From Pseudomonas paeninsulae (GTDB taxonomy: Bacteria > Pseudomonadota > Gammaproteobacteria > Pseudomonadales > Pseudomonadaceae), in the NCBI RefSeq assembly GCF_035621475.1, contig NZ_CP141799.1, forward strand, positions 3,522,501 to 3,586,500: DNA of 64,000 nt. The letters run 5' to 3'. The notes beneath the pieces were generated by a model. The model made no database searches, was not told the origin of the DNA, and worked only from the letters and a program-made list of their open reading frames with translations. Below, piece after piece: positions 1-8,425 of this stretch. The translations under genes and the position numbers were made by a program. Numbering within the stretch: the first letter of the stretch is position 1; every line of letters begins with the position of its first letter.

Positions 1-243
1 CTGGGTATCAGCAAACGAGGAGATCGAAATCAGCGACGACTGCTGATCCAGTGCGCTCGGGTCTACCTGATAAACCTGGAGCGACAAAAAGGCCAGTTGG
101 CAGACTGGGTCCGCCAACTGTTAAGCAGCCATCACGCCAACAAGGTAGCGTGTGCGCTGGCCAACAAGATAGCGCGTATCGCCTGGGCGATAGCCGCAAA
201 CCACCGCGAATATGATGCAGGGCCAAGCGCGATGAACGCCTGA
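1..243 (+). pseudogene. IS110-family transposase, C-terminal part (cut by window start)
   Basis: Reading frame 1 is open from base 1 to a TGA at 241-243 and gives 80 residues. It starts LGISKRGDRNQRRLLIQCAR and contains ALANKIARIAWAIA. This is the end of the C-terminal transposase domain of IS110/IS116/IS902 elements, which carries the LGISKRGD and LANKxARIAWA blocks. The family cuts and pastes with a DEDD/serine chemistry and usually has about 330-400 residues, so most of the protein lies before the window. Whether the full gene is intact cannot be told from here. Family assignment is from motif memory. Confidence 0.75.
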
Positions 244-693
244 CCCTGCTGTCACCCAAGCACCACCCACCTGGTTTTGCGATGCTGGATAACTGATGAC
301 GTGAACGGCCAACCGGCCCGACGAAGACCCTGGGCTCCTACGAGGCTTCTTGAAGCCGTCCCCCTATTAAAGGATCGTCGGGCGCGATTTTCATCAAGGC
401 GCGGGCATACACCCAGACGCCGGATAGATTGACGCAAGCCAAACACGCATCGCATTCAGTATTGCAGAAAAGGGGGTAACCATAGATGTAGGAGCGGGCC
501 ATGCCCGCGAAACCCATCGTGGGCATGGAACTGGGCGTCCCCCCCGCGCCTACAGGTACCCACAAGCCGACAGACACCATTGCCTCCAGTTTGCTGCGCG
601 ACAGCGCGGCGTCTGGACGACGGGGGATCTCCTACGCAACCTCGGTGTTTCGCACGCGCGTCTTGCGACAACCCTGCTAGGCGGCGCTGCGCC
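244..693. other. Intergenic, probable IS110 3' end plus a palindromic repeat
   Basis: No coding frame here is convincing. Bases 244 to about 480 resemble the untranslated right end of an IS110-type element: an AAGCCGTCCCCCTATTAAAG hairpin region, GCGCGATTTTCATCAAGG, then AAAAGGGGGTAACCATAGATG. A Pseudomonas-type palindromic repeat follows at 487-554. The rest, up to the rmuC stop codon, shows nothing I can interpret. Confidence 0.4.
487..554. repeat. REP-like palindromic repeat (copy 1)
   Basis: The core TAGGAGCGGGCCATGCCCGC is followed by a mirrored GGGCATGG...CGCGCCTAC arm. A close relative sits at 21030-21099 between glyA and soxB, with the same outer TAGGAGCGGG/CGCTCCTAC arms and inner CCATGCCCGCGA/CGCGGGCATGG arms. 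Such elements are scattered between genes in Pseudomonas genomes and fold into stem-loops. Confidence 0.7.
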
Positions 694-2181
694 CTACTCA
701 GCCGCCTCATCCAACACCGCCACCCCTGCCGCCTGTTCGAGCAAATCGGGCGGCAGGCTCTTGCTCGCGCGGGCGCCGAGCAGCTTGAGGTTTTCCACCC
801 GACTGATGATATTGCCGCGACCGTCGCAGAGCTTGTTGCGCGCCGCGGCATAGGCCTTGTCCAGCTGCTGCAGGCGCGCACCGACTTCATCCAGATCCTG
901 GATGAACGCGACGAACTTGTCGTACATCGCCCCGGCGCGTTCGGCGATCTCGCGAGCGTTCTGGCCTTGCCGCTCCTGGCGCCAGAGGCTGTCGATCACC
1001 CGCAGGGTCGCCAGCAGGGTAGTCGGACTGACGATCACGATGTTCTGCTCGAAGGCCTCCTGGAACAGGCCGGTGTCGGCCTGCAGCGCAGCGGCGAAGG
1101 CCGCCTCGATCGGCACGAACAACAGCACGAAATCCAGACTGTGCAGCCCTTCCAGGCGCTGGTAATCCTTCAGCGACAAGCCTTTCAGATGACCACGCAA
1201 CGACAGCACATGCTGTTTCAGGGCCTGCTGCCGGGTTGGCTCGTCTTCGCCGGCGACATATTGCTGATAGGCCGTCAGGCTGACCTTGGCATCCACCACC
1301 ACCTGCCTGTCGCCGGGCAGCTGGATCAGCACATCGGGCTGGAAACGCTGGCCGTCGGCGCTCTTCAGGCTGACCTGAGTCTGGTATTCACGGCCCTTCT
1401 CCAGCCCGGCATGTTCCAGCACCCGTTCCAGCACCAGCTCGCCCCAGTTGCCCTGGGTCTTCTGCCCTTGCAGGGCACGGGTCAGATTGGTCGCTTCATC
1501 GCCCAGTCGCTGATTGAGTTGCTGCAGCCGCTCAAGCTCCTTGCCCAGCGAGAAGCGCTCGCGGGCTTCCTGCTGGTAGCTCTCCTCGACGCGTTTCTCG
1601 AAGGACTGGATGCGTTCCTTGAGCGGATCGAGCAACTGGCCGAGCTGCTGCTGGCTGGTCTCGGCGAAGCGCTGCTCGCGCTCGTCGAAGATCTTCCCGG
1701 CCAACTCGGCGAACTGCGCACGCAGCTCATCGCGCGAGCCTTGCAGGTCGTCCAGGCGCTGCTGGTGGCTACCCTGCTGCTCGCGCAACTCGGCACTCAA
1801 GGCCGCGCGTTCGGCGCCCAGGCGACGCAGTTCGGTTTCCTGTTGTTCACGCTGCTGTTGCCAGGCCAGGGCGGCCTCGCGGGCGACCTGCCGCTCGTGC
1901 TGCAGCAGTTCGGTCTCGCGCCGCTTGGCCGCCAACTCGGCTTGCTGGTCGGCCTTGATCTCGCTGATCTCGGCGAGCTCCTGGCGACATTCATCGAGCT
2001 GTGCGCCCAGGCCAGCCTGAGCCAACTGCGCACTGCTCAGGCGCTCCTGCAAGAGGCTGGATTCGAGTTGCGCACTGGCCGCACGCCGCTGCAGCGACCA
2101 GGCCAGCGCCAGCAACGGCAAGCCCGCAGCGGCCAAGCCGAGCAGCAATGCAGGTAGCTGGAAAGGTAAATCGATTGGCAT
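694..2181 (-). CDS. rmuC: DNA recombination protein RmuC
   Basis: The protein has 495 residues. It begins with a hydrophobic segment (about residues 8-28), continues with a long Gln/Glu/Leu-rich coiled coil (about 30-190), and ends in the RmuC domain. That domain includes GKELERLQQLNQRLGDEATN, the QGNWGELVLERVLEHAGL block and DVLIQLPGDRQVVVDAKVSL, where the D...DAK residues recall a nuclease fold. RmuC proteins limit inversions at short inverted repeats; the biochemical activity is not settled. The start fits: GGAG lies 9 bases before the ATG. The opposite strand carries a 525-codon open frame that is a shadow of this GC-rich gene. It is transcribed separately from its neighbours. Confidence 0.95.
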   Translation of the reverse strand: MPIDLPFQLPALLLGLAAAGLPLLALAWSLQRRAASAQLESSLLQERLSSAQLAQAGLGAQLDECRQELAEISEIKADQQAELAAKRRETELLQHERQVAREAALAWQQQREQQETELRRLGAERAALSAELREQQGSHQQRLDDLQGSRDELRAQFAELAGKIFDEREQRFAETSQQQLGQLLDPLKERIQSFEKRVEESYQQEARERFSLGKELERLQQLNQRLGDEATNLTRALQGQKTQGNWGELVLERVLEHAGLEKGREYQTQVSLKSADGQRFQPDVLIQLPGDRQVVVDAKVSLTAYQQYVAGEDEPTRQQALKQHVLSLRGHLKGLSLKDYQRLEGLHSLDFVLLFVPIEAAFAAALQADTGLFQEAFEQNIVIVSPTTLLATLRVIDSLWRQERQGQNAREIAERAGAMYDKFVAFIQDLDEVGARLQQLDKAYAAARNKLCDGRGNIISRVENLKLLGARASKSLPPDLLEQAAGVAVLDEAAE

Positions 2182-2250
2182 AAGAGGCTCCGCGCAAGAT
2201 TGCCGGGCAGTATACCCAGCCCGGCCCCACGCAGAACGCTCAGGCGGGGA

Positions 2251-2658
2251 TCAGGGGCCGGTCAGCAGTTGCTTGGCTTCAGTCGAGCCCTGTGCGGCTG
2301 CCAGCTCCAGCCAGTGCCGCGCCTGCAACGGTTCATTGCGACGCGGCTGGCTGTACAGCCGCCCCAGCTCCAGCTGGGCCTGGCGATCGCCGGAACGTGC
2401 GGCCTGGCGCAGCAATTCGAAGCCGATACGCCGATCGCGGGTGTTGCCACAGTCGCGGCAGAGCAATTGCCCCAGCCGGCTCTGGGCCAGCACCACACCC
2501 TGACGCGCTGGCTGCTTGAGCAACTGGCCGGCGAAGCGTTTAACGCTTGGCGCATGACCGAAGCGCGGGCTGTCCAGCAGCCAGAGCGCAACGCGCATCA
2601 GCAAGCGAGGACTGACGGGGGATGTTGCAGCGGATAAACGAGGCAATACGCGTGACAT
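2251..2658 (-). CDS. Sel1-repeat (TPR-like) protein
   Basis: The protein has 135 residues. Two or three degenerate Sel1-like repeats are visible: SRLGQLLCRDCGNTRDRRIG, then ELLRQAARSGDRQAQLELGR, then HWLELAAAQGSTEAKQLL. These follow the A-x-x-x-G-x-L pattern of short alpha-alpha repeats used for protein contacts. No signal peptide is evident. The gene sits 69 bases from rmuC on the same strand and may be read into it. Its function is unknown; Sel1 proteins act as adaptors. The N-terminal 45 residues are Arg/Ser-rich and do not fit the repeats. Confidence 0.75.
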   Translation of the reverse strand: MSRVLPRLSAATSPVSPRLLMRVALWLLDSPRFGHAPSVKRFAGQLLKQPARQGVVLAQSRLGQLLCRDCGNTRDRRIGFELLRQAARSGDRQAQLELGRLYSQPRRNEPLQARHWLELAAAQGSTEAKQLLTGP

Positions 2659-3451
2659 AAGAAGCAGCTGTAGCGGGAAAGGCGGGCACTCTACTCCTTT
2701 TTTCGCCGAGGTAAAGCCCCGATAAACCCACTCGAGAGCGGGCTAGAACAAAGGCTTGCGACAATCCACAGAAGCTGTGGATAACTCAGTGGATAACATG
2801 GGAGAAAGACGCCTGATCGCCTATGCTATGGGGCCTGAGGTCAAACTGATGATTTTTTCACCAGCGCAAAAAATTCATATTTTTCATTGACTTAAAAAAA
2901 TCTTATAAAGAATCAAGGATTTACATCAATCACAAATTCAGCCTTGACAAGGCGCAGCGAAATTGTGCAAAAGTTTTTCTGCCGGACTGCCTAAGCGCCT
3001 TGTTTAGGCGCATTTTCCGGCCAAGACGCACGCCTCAAGCGGTCTTACACGACAAGTAACGCCACTTCCCGGGACGCCACTCGCCCAGAGTCTTCAGACC
3101 GGGAAAATATTGACCGCCACTGCCCCGCTATAACCACGCCTGACAGCAACTCTTTAGCTATTTACCAAGTATTTTCATGCATATAGCAGCTAAAAACCGG
3201 GTATCGCCGGCAATAGGGTCAACCCTGCGACATGGCCTGCCCCGCCTCGCCCTGGCGCGACAACGCTGGCCAGCTCATCGCAGCTGCGACTGATAGTCGC
3301 GGCCCCACCCACCGCAATAGCCGTGGGCCGCCATATGGACGATGGCGAGCACGCCAGTTTATCAACGACCCACCAGTGGCTGATTGGCAGCCCCAGGCTC
3401 ATGGGTTAACGTCCAGGCAGCGCCCTGCCTTACCACAATGGAAATGTACTC
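2659..3451. other. 793-bp spacer with DnaA-box-like sites and an AT-rich block
   Basis: No credible gene. At 2764-2796 there is ATCCACA, then TGTGGATAA (2776-2784), then AGTGGATAA (2788-2796). TGTGGATAA is the reverse complement of the consensus DnaA box TTATCCACA. A markedly AT-rich tract follows at about 2845-2960 (for example CTTAAAAAAATCTTATAAAG). A small inverted repeat GCCTAA...TTAGGC lies at 2989-3008. The last 250 bases before ydbH are GC-rich and featureless, and the ydbH promoter must lie in this spacer. Confidence 0.5.
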
Positions 3452-6061
3452 ATGATCAGCCGGCGTTCCGGGCTGCGAATCATCAGCGTGCTCATGCTGC
3501 TGGTACTGCTTGGCGGTTACAGCTACTTCAGTTGGCTGCGCCTGCTCGAGCGTCACGCGATTCACCAACTCGACTGGCAGGGAGCACGTCTGTCGCTAAC
3601 CGGTATCGGCCTGGCTCGCCTCGACCTGGAGCAGCGCGACAGTACCGGCAGCACCCAAGTCACTGCGCAAGATCTGCACCTGAGCTGGCAGCAATTCAGC
3701 CTGACGCCGCCCTTCTGGCAGCATGTTCGCCTCGAGCGTCTCGCCGTTGCCTGGCAGCCCGCCGCACAGGATAACCAGCCGGAGCCCACTGCTACTGCGC
3801 CCGATCTGCAGCAACTGGCCGCAGCGCTGGCCTGGCTGCCACTCAGTCTGCGCATCGAGCAGCTCACTGCCGAACTGCCCTGCCCCGGCGGGCGCTGCAC
3901 GCTGCAAGGCGACCTGGAACTGAACCAGACGCAAGATACCCCGCGAGCCCTGGAACTGCTGCTCAACCTGCAACACCGCGAGCAACAGCTGGCATGGCGT
4001 GCACAACTGCAGGGCGACGCTCAGGCGGCGGACCTGCAACTGACCCTGGCAGTCGACGGACAACGCCAACTGAGCCTGCACAGCAGCCTGCGCACCAGCC
4101 CTGCCGGACCGGTCTGGAGCGGCCAGCTGAATGCCCCCGACCTCAGCCAGGCCGTGGCCTTGCAAGACTGGCTCAGCGAGTGGACCCTCGCCCCCGACGC
4201 TCGACTGCCCAGCGCCCCGAGCGCGGCGCAACTCTCGGCGACCTGGCAACTACAGCTGGCCTCCGGCGCCCTGAGTCTGCAACAACTGCGCAGCGCCAGT
4301 GGCCAAGTCGACGCCAGCGCCACCCTGCCACAACCCTGGCCAATCCCGGGCGCGGGCCAGGTGCAAGGCAGCTTCGGCATCGCCGCCCGCGGCGTCGAGG
4401 GCCAATGGTTCGCCGAACGCCTTGAGGCCGACCTGCAGCTGAATCAATTGCCCGCGCCGTGGCTGAGCGAGCTGCCGCCAGCCCTGCGCCCCGACTCGCT
4501 GCACCTGCGCATTCAACCCACCAGCCCACTTGCCGAGCTACCCGGCAACCTGGCCGAGCGCTCGCTGCCACTGGCGATCAACCTGACCAGTAGCGGCCCC
4601 AGCCAACTCGACCTGCAGGCCACGCTGGCCCTGGCCAACGCACCGCCCTGGGCCGCGCAACTGGGCAAGGCGCAGCTCAAGGTCAGCAGCCCAGGCCTGG
4701 CTGTCGGCGACTGGAAACTACGCAACCTGCAAGCCAAGCTGAACTTCACCGGTTACCTGGACAGTCAACAACTGCGCCTCGACCTGAGCAAAGGCTCACA
4801 ACTCGAACTGGGCCAATTGAGCGGTGCGCAGCTGCGTCTGCTGCAGGTCAGTGCCACCACCCAGGACTTGCAGCTGCAAGCGCAGCACCAGGCCGGCACC
4901 GTGCAGGCGTGGCGCCTGCACGGTGCCGCCACACTGGCAAGCCAACGTCTCGAGCACGCGACCCTCAAGCCGCAGGGCTGGCGCTGGCAAGGCACGCTAG
5001 CGGCCAGCCAGCAACAGCTCGACCTCAGCGGCCAGGTGTCGGCAGATGCCGATCTGCAGATGGCCGTGCAACTGCAACACAACAGCAGCCAGGGCCTGCA
5101 ACTGAAGGCGCAGCTGACTGAAGTGTTTCTGCGTGCCGGCAACCCGCTGGCTAAAACCCTGGCTGATTGGCCGGCGCTGCTCGACCTCAACAACGGCCGC
5201 CTGACCGGCAACGCCAGCCTCAGCCTCGCCCCGGGCCGCGACTCGCCCGACATACAACTCGGGCTCAACGGCAAAGGCCTGGCCGGCATCTATGACCGCA
5301 GCGAACTCAGCGGCCTGGACGCGCGCCTGCAACTGCGCCTGGATCAACGCCAGCTCTATCTCGCCCTGACCGAGCTGCAGCTGGAGCAAGTCAACCCGGG
5401 CATGCCTATTGGTCCGGCGCGGCTACGCGGCACCTACAAGGCAGCACGCGCCCATCCGAGCCAGGGCCTGCTCGAGTTGCAACAGGCCCAGGCCTCGGTA
5501 ATGGGCGGTACGCTCCGGCTCGATCCCGGCCAGTGGGACCTGCAGCAGAGCAAGCAGGTGTTTCCCCTACGGCTGCAAGGCCTCGACCTCAATCAGTTCT
5601 TCACCCTCTACCCGGCCGAGGGCCTGGCGGGCAGCGGCCTGATCGACGGCCAACTGCCGTTGAGCGTCAGCCCCGCCGGCATCGAGATCGAGCAGGGCCA
5701 ATTGTTCGCCCGCGCCCCAGGCGGGCGCCTGGCGTTTCACTCGGAGCGCATCAGGGCGCTGGGCCGCAGCAACCCGGCCATGCAACTGGTGACGCAATCG
5801 TTGGAAGACTTTCACTTCACGACACTGAGCAGTCAGGTCAACTATGATCGGCATGGCAAGTTGCTCTTGGCCATGCGCCTGGAAGGGCGCAACCCGGCCA
5901 TCGAACAGGGCCGCCCGATCCACTTCAACATCAACCTGGAGGAAGACATCCCTACCCTGTTGGCCAGTTTGCAATTGACCGACAAGGTAAACGAGATCAT
6001 CCAGCAACGGGTGCAGCAGCGTATGCTGGAGCGCAATGCAGCATCCCCCAAGGAGCCTTAA
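3452..6061 (+). CDS. ydbH: YdbH-family AsmA-like intermembrane protein
   Basis: The protein has 869 residues. One N-terminal membrane anchor (about residues 8-27, IISVLMLLVLLGGYSYFSWL) is followed by a long Leu/Gln-rich beta-repeat region typical of AsmA/TamB-like lipid-bridge proteins. It ends with the conserved C-terminal block containing NPAIEQGRPIHFNINLEEDI. In E. coli, YdbH with the lipoprotein YnbE forms a periplasm-spanning bridge for phospholipid movement, partly redundant with TamB and YhdP. Here ynbE and ydbL follow at 15 and 11 bases, the same order as in E. coli, which makes the call firm. The start at 3452 has a weak GGAA upstream; no better start is visible. Confidence 0.9.
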   Translation: MISRRSGLRIISVLMLLVLLGGYSYFSWLRLLERHAIHQLDWQGARLSLTGIGLARLDLEQRDSTGSTQVTAQDLHLSWQQFSLTPPFWQHVRLERLAVAWQPAAQDNQPEPTATAPDLQQLAAALAWLPLSLRIEQLTAELPCPGGRCTLQGDLELNQTQDTPRALELLLNLQHREQQLAWRAQLQGDAQAADLQLTLAVDGQRQLSLHSSLRTSPAGPVWSGQLNAPDLSQAVALQDWLSEWTLAPDARLPSAPSAAQLSATWQLQLASGALSLQQLRSASGQVDASATLPQPWPIPGAGQVQGSFGIAARGVEGQWFAERLEADLQLNQLPAPWLSELPPALRPDSLHLRIQPTSPLAELPGNLAERSLPLAINLTSSGPSQLDLQATLALANAPPWAAQLGKAQLKVSSPGLAVGDWKLRNLQAKLNFTGYLDSQQLRLDLSKGSQLELGQLSGAQLRLLQVSATTQDLQLQAQHQAGTVQAWRLHGAATLASQRLEHATLKPQGWRWQGTLAASQQQLDLSGQVSADADLQMAVQLQHNSSQGLQLKAQLTEVFLRAGNPLAKTLADWPALLDLNNGRLTGNASLSLAPGRDSPDIQLGLNGKGLAGIYDRSELSGLDARLQLRLDQRQLYLALTELQLEQVNPGMPIGPARLRGTYKAARAHPSQGLLELQQAQASVMGGTLRLDPGQWDLQQSKQVFPLRLQGLDLNQFFTLYPAEGLAGSGLIDGQLPLSVSPAGIEIEQGQLFARAPGGRLAFHSERIRALGRSNPAMQLVTQSLEDFHFTTLSSQVNYDRHGKLLLAMRLEGRNPAIEQGRPIHFNINLEEDIPTLLASLQLTDKVNEIIQQRVQQRMLERNAASPKEP

Positions 6062-6076
6062 TCAAGGAGAAGCGCC

Positions 6077-6268
6077 ATGCGCTTGCGTAGTTATTTCGCC
6101 GCCCTGCTGATGGGCCTGCTGAGCGTAGCCTGTACCCCGACGGTACAGCTGGCGATGCCCAACGAACCGATCAACATCAACCTCAACGTGAAGATCGAGC
6201 ACCAAATCTACATCAAGGTGGATAAGGCGCTGGACAGCATGTTCAGCGAGTCCAGCGGACTGTTCTAA
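6077..6268 (+). CDS. ynbE: YnbE-family outer-membrane lipoprotein
   Basis: The protein has 63 residues: a signal peptide with the lipobox LLSVAC (Cys at about residue 20), then a short mature part with the family pattern NEPININLNVKIEHQIYIKV. AAGGAG lies 8 bases before the ATG. In E. coli, YnbE sits in the outer membrane and multimerises on the C-terminal end of YdbH by beta-strand addition, and the ININLNVKIEHQIYIKVD stretch would suit that. It lies between ydbH and ydbL, so co-transcription is likely. Confidence 0.92.
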   Translation: MRLRSYFAALLMGLLSVACTPTVQLAMPNEPININLNVKIEHQIYIKVDKALDSMFSESSGLF

Positions 6269-6279
6269 GGAGCCACACC

Positions 6280-6624
6280 ATGCACCTGTCAAAACGAATC
6301 GCCAGCCTGCTCCTGCTGCTCAGCCTGAGCCTGCCGGTGCTGGCCCTGAACCTCAACGAAGCCATGTCCGCCCTCGGCGACGCCAAGACCAGCGGCCAAC
6401 TCGGCGAAATGCCCAACGGCTACCTCGGCGTAGTCAAGCCCGGCCCTGAGGTCGATGAAATCGCCCGTCTGATCAACCAGGCTCGGCGCGCCGAATACCA
6501 GAAACTGGCGACCCAGAACGGTATCCAGCTCAGCGACGTGGAACTCATCGCCGGACAAAAAGCCATCGACAAGACCCCACCCGGTCTGTACATCCAATGG
6601 CAAGGCCAGTGGCGGCGCAAGTAG
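6280..6624 (+). CDS. ydbL: YdbL-family periplasmic protein (DUF1318)
   Basis: The protein has 114 residues. The signal peptide (SLLLLLSLSLPVLA, cleavage near LA-LN) is followed by the family features LNEAMSALGDAKTSGQLGE, GYLGVV, NQARRAEYQKLATQNG, and a C-terminal PPGLYIQWQGQWRRK. YdbL is reported to control YnbE assembly with YdbH in E. coli; that role is inferred here from family and gene order. AAGGAG precedes the ATG by 8 bases. A strong terminator follows 30 bases after the stop and closes the ydbH-ynbE-ydbL operon. Confidence 0.9.
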   Translation: MHLSKRIASLLLLLSLSLPVLALNLNEAMSALGDAKTSGQLGEMPNGYLGVVKPGPEVDEIARLINQARRAEYQKLATQNGIQLSDVELIAGQKAIDKTPPGLYIQWQGQWRRK

Positions 6625-6654
6625 ACCGACGACCAAGCGCCACGCCGCACAACC

Positions 6655-6687
6655 AAAACCCCTGAGGCCAACGCCTCAGGGGTTTTT
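6655..6687 (+). terminator. Rho-independent terminator of the ydbH operon
   Basis: AAAACCCCTGAGGC, a 4-base loop, then GCCTCAGGGGTTTTT: a perfect GC-rich stem with A/T flanks, so it could work in both directions. It sits 30 bases after the ydbL stop. Confidence 0.92.
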
Positions 6688-7400
6688 CACTCCGACGGAA
6701 TCTGTACAGTCGTGCTCACACCGCCTGTCACCGGGGCACGGCATCAAACCCTGGGATCTCTGGTCAACGGCGGAATGGTTCGATAGCGCACAGACCCCCG
6801 GCCTTATCGAGAACAGACTCCGAAGAAACCGGAGCAGCACCAGCTGCAGCAGGACAGGCAATGAACGGCATGACCGAATCGCCCCAAGTACAGCGTATCA
6901 ATGCACAGTGCAGCCGCCCCGAGCGCTACCTGCACAAGCCCAGCGGCGTACGCTACTCGGCCGCCGATGAAGCGGGCGACGGCTACGAACTCGCCCCCAT
7001 CTACGGCCAGTCGAAACACGCCACCACACAGGACCTGGCCAATGCCGAAATCTGGGAGCGGCTTGCATAAGCAGCCAATCGTGCGAGGCCATAGCAGCCG
7101 CCGCGCCCCCCCCCGACGTCAAGGGAGACAGGCAGGGATAGCGATTGGTTTTCCAGGACGCCCACGCTGCCCAACCACCAGAGAGTCAGCTAAACATGAC
7201 AGCGCCCACACCACTTGAAGGGGCGACGTAACCCATCCAAGGATTGAGGTATCGAGTGCCGCATTTGGCCGCGCTAGACTGAACGAATGATCGTGCGCCT
7301 CGTCTGATCCCGAGAGCGGTTGTGCCTGCAGCATCCAGCCAGAGTCATTATCCCAGTAGGCCCACAGCGGCGTGCGCGGTTCTCCCCTGTGTGAACCTCG
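6688..7400. other. Spacer with one doubtful small ORF
   Basis: About 700 bases with no recognised gene. The only candidate is the 69-codon frame at 6861-7070, listed separately. A run of ten C residues occurs near 7108. The remainder shows no RNA gene or repeat that I can support. Confidence 0.4.
6861..7070 (+). CDS. Hypothetical 69-residue protein, doubtful
   Basis: The frame encodes a polar protein containing PERYLHKPSGVRYSAADEAG and ending LANAEIWERLA. There is no signal peptide, no membrane segment and no familiar motif. The ribosome site is weak (GGACAGG). Composition is protein-like rather than shadow-like, and no overlapping gene explains the frame. It stands alone between a terminator and the small secreted pair. 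I do not recognise it. Confidence 0.3.
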   Translation: MNGMTESPQVQRINAQCSRPERYLHKPSGVRYSAADEAGDGYELAPIYGQSKHATTQDLANAEIWERLA

Positions 7401-7520
7401 ATGCTGCTCGCTTCAACGCGCGGACAGGCCACGCGGACGCTGTACATCTGGATCTTGGTGGCAGCTGTCATGGCGGCCACCTCTGCCCACTCCGGGCATC
7501 GTATGAAAGGGAATTGCTAA
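7401..7520 (+). CDS. Possible 39-residue membrane/secreted peptide
   Basis: The ORF starts MLLASTRGQATRTLYIWILV, has one hydrophobic stretch (about residues 14-28), and ends SGHRMKGNC. Its stop codon TAA directly abuts the ATG of the lipoprotein gene at 7521, so the two could be translationally coupled. The last four residues, KGNC, are the same as those of the next protein, which suggests a duplicated but degraded relative. No clear ribosome site precedes it, and it may equally be the leader region of the lipoprotein gene. Confidence 0.35.
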   Translation: MLLASTRGQATRTLYIWILVAAVMAATSAHSGHRMKGNC

Positions 7521-7682
7521 ATGTTAGTACGCATCATGGCTGTTGTTTTTGCAGGCCTGCTGATCTCAGGCTGTAGCCTGCGCTTACCCGGCATCGGCAT
7601 CGATATTGGCGGCCACGGTGGCGGCGGTGGTGGAGGCCCATCTCATTGCCCACCTGGCCAAGCAAAAAAGGGTAACTGCTGA
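7521..7682 (+). CDS. Small glycine-rich lipoprotein, 53 residues
   Basis: The protein starts MLVRIMAVVFAGLLISGCSL. This is a type II signal peptide with lipobox LISGC, so Cys18 would be lipidated. The mature part is short: GIGIDIGG, a run of seven Gly after His, then SHCPPGQAKKGNC at the C-terminus. The C-P-P-G-Q-A-K-K-G ending is a motif I have seen in small exported proteobacterial proteins of unknown role. AAAGGG lies 9 bases before the ATG. A terminator follows at 7721-7744. The lipobox, ribosome site and terminator together make this a likely real gene. Confidence 0.65.
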   Translation: MLVRIMAVVFAGLLISGCSLRLPGIGIDIGGHGGGGGGGPSHCPPGQAKKGNC

Positions 7683-7720
7683 GATTCGATTGAATCGACT
7701 GCAGCATCCGCGACTCCAGG

Positions 7721-7744
7721 AAACCGGCATTTGCCGGTTTTTCT
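7721..7744 (+). terminator. Rho-independent terminator after the small lipoprotein gene
   Basis: AAACCGGCATTTGCCGGTTTTTT: a short stem (ACCGGC/GCCGGT) followed by six T residues, 38 bases after the lipoprotein stop. Confidence 0.85.
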
Positions 7745-7815
7745 GCTTTAACTTCCTGAATACACGACGGAAACGAGGTCATATTTCCTGCAAGGAAAAA
7801 CGCTGCGAACCGAGC

Positions 7816-8115
7816 CGCACACAGGCCTGGTCGAACAGCCCGCCGGCCAGCGGAGGCTACGCAAAAAACGGGAGGCGTTTAGCGAGCTGAATGACCCCAT
7901 TTCCTTGCTCAGCGCAACGTCAGCAGCTATCGCAATAGACGGTAGATTTTTACAGCCTCTCAGGCCTCGGCGACCACGGTGTTCTCGATATGACCGATAC
8001 CGTCGATCTCGATCCGCACCACATCACCCACGGCGAGAAAGCGCTTGGGCGTGAAGCCGACGCCAACCCCGGCCGGCGTGCCGGTAGCAAGGATATCGCC
8101 GGGCTCCAGGGTCAT
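7816..8115. repeat. 300-bp direct repeat, copy 1 (copy 2 at 12349-12648)
   Basis: From CGCACACAGGCCTGGTCGAA to GGGCTCCAGGGTCAT this matches 12349-12648 with only scattered single-base differences and no length change. The repeat spans the 3' end of a fumarylacetoacetate-hydrolase gene and the start of a sulfatase remnant. Copy 2 lies in the intact gene context, so copy 1 is the derived one. Confidence 0.9.
7960..8115 (-). pseudogene. C-terminal fragment of a fumarylacetoacetate-hydrolase family gene
   Basis: The frame reads [20 protein letters not shown]...[11 protein letters not shown], nearly identical to the last 52 residues of the intact protein at 12493-13359. The similarity stops abruptly at 8115, where the frame runs into unrelated sequence ([12 protein letters not shown]). 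The fragment lacks the metal-binding centre and cannot be active. It came from the 300-bp duplication. Confidence 0.9.
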
Positions 8116-8152
8116 GAACTTCGACTCAGCGAATACATAGCTGAGGCCCGAA

Positions 8153-8338
8153 TACCCAGGCATCGGCCACCGAGCCCGGCAGTACGGTGGGGTTGAAGTA
8201 GGCCATCTCGGGCAGGCCGAAGGACTTGATCAGCATGCCCAGCACGGCGACGCCGCGGAGCACGTCGATGACCATCAAACGGCCATGGGCCACAGGCCTT
8301 GACGCACTGAACAATGGAAACAGGGAACCCCGACGCAT
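8153..8338 (-). pseudogene. DUF418 (YeiB-like) membrane protein, N-terminal fragment
   Basis: The frame contains [19 protein letters not shown], then [15 protein letters not shown]. This is the typical start of DUF418 membrane proteins (R-x-x-x-L/I-D-x-L-R-G-x-A-x-L-G). Only about 60 residues remain, and the frame is fused at about 8153 to the fumarylacetoacetate-hydrolase fragment. Upstream the frame runs into low-quality sequence. It is a relic with no likely function. Confidence 0.65.
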
Positions 8339-8425
8339 ACCGACCTTCGTTGGCGATTTAGACGCGGCAGTATCGATAAGACGACGGGGTGGTGCTGTTG
8401 CGCTTCGGTAGGGGTTTGTCAGCGG

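Noticed and set aside
580..2157. 525-codon open frame on the plus strand
   Set aside because: It is the antisense of rmuC, whose protein is clearly recognisable; long shadows are expected at this GC content.
4173..4571. Arg/Ala-rich minus-strand frame inside ydbH
   Set aside because: Shadow of ydbH with arginine-rich composition typical of antisense in GC-rich DNA.
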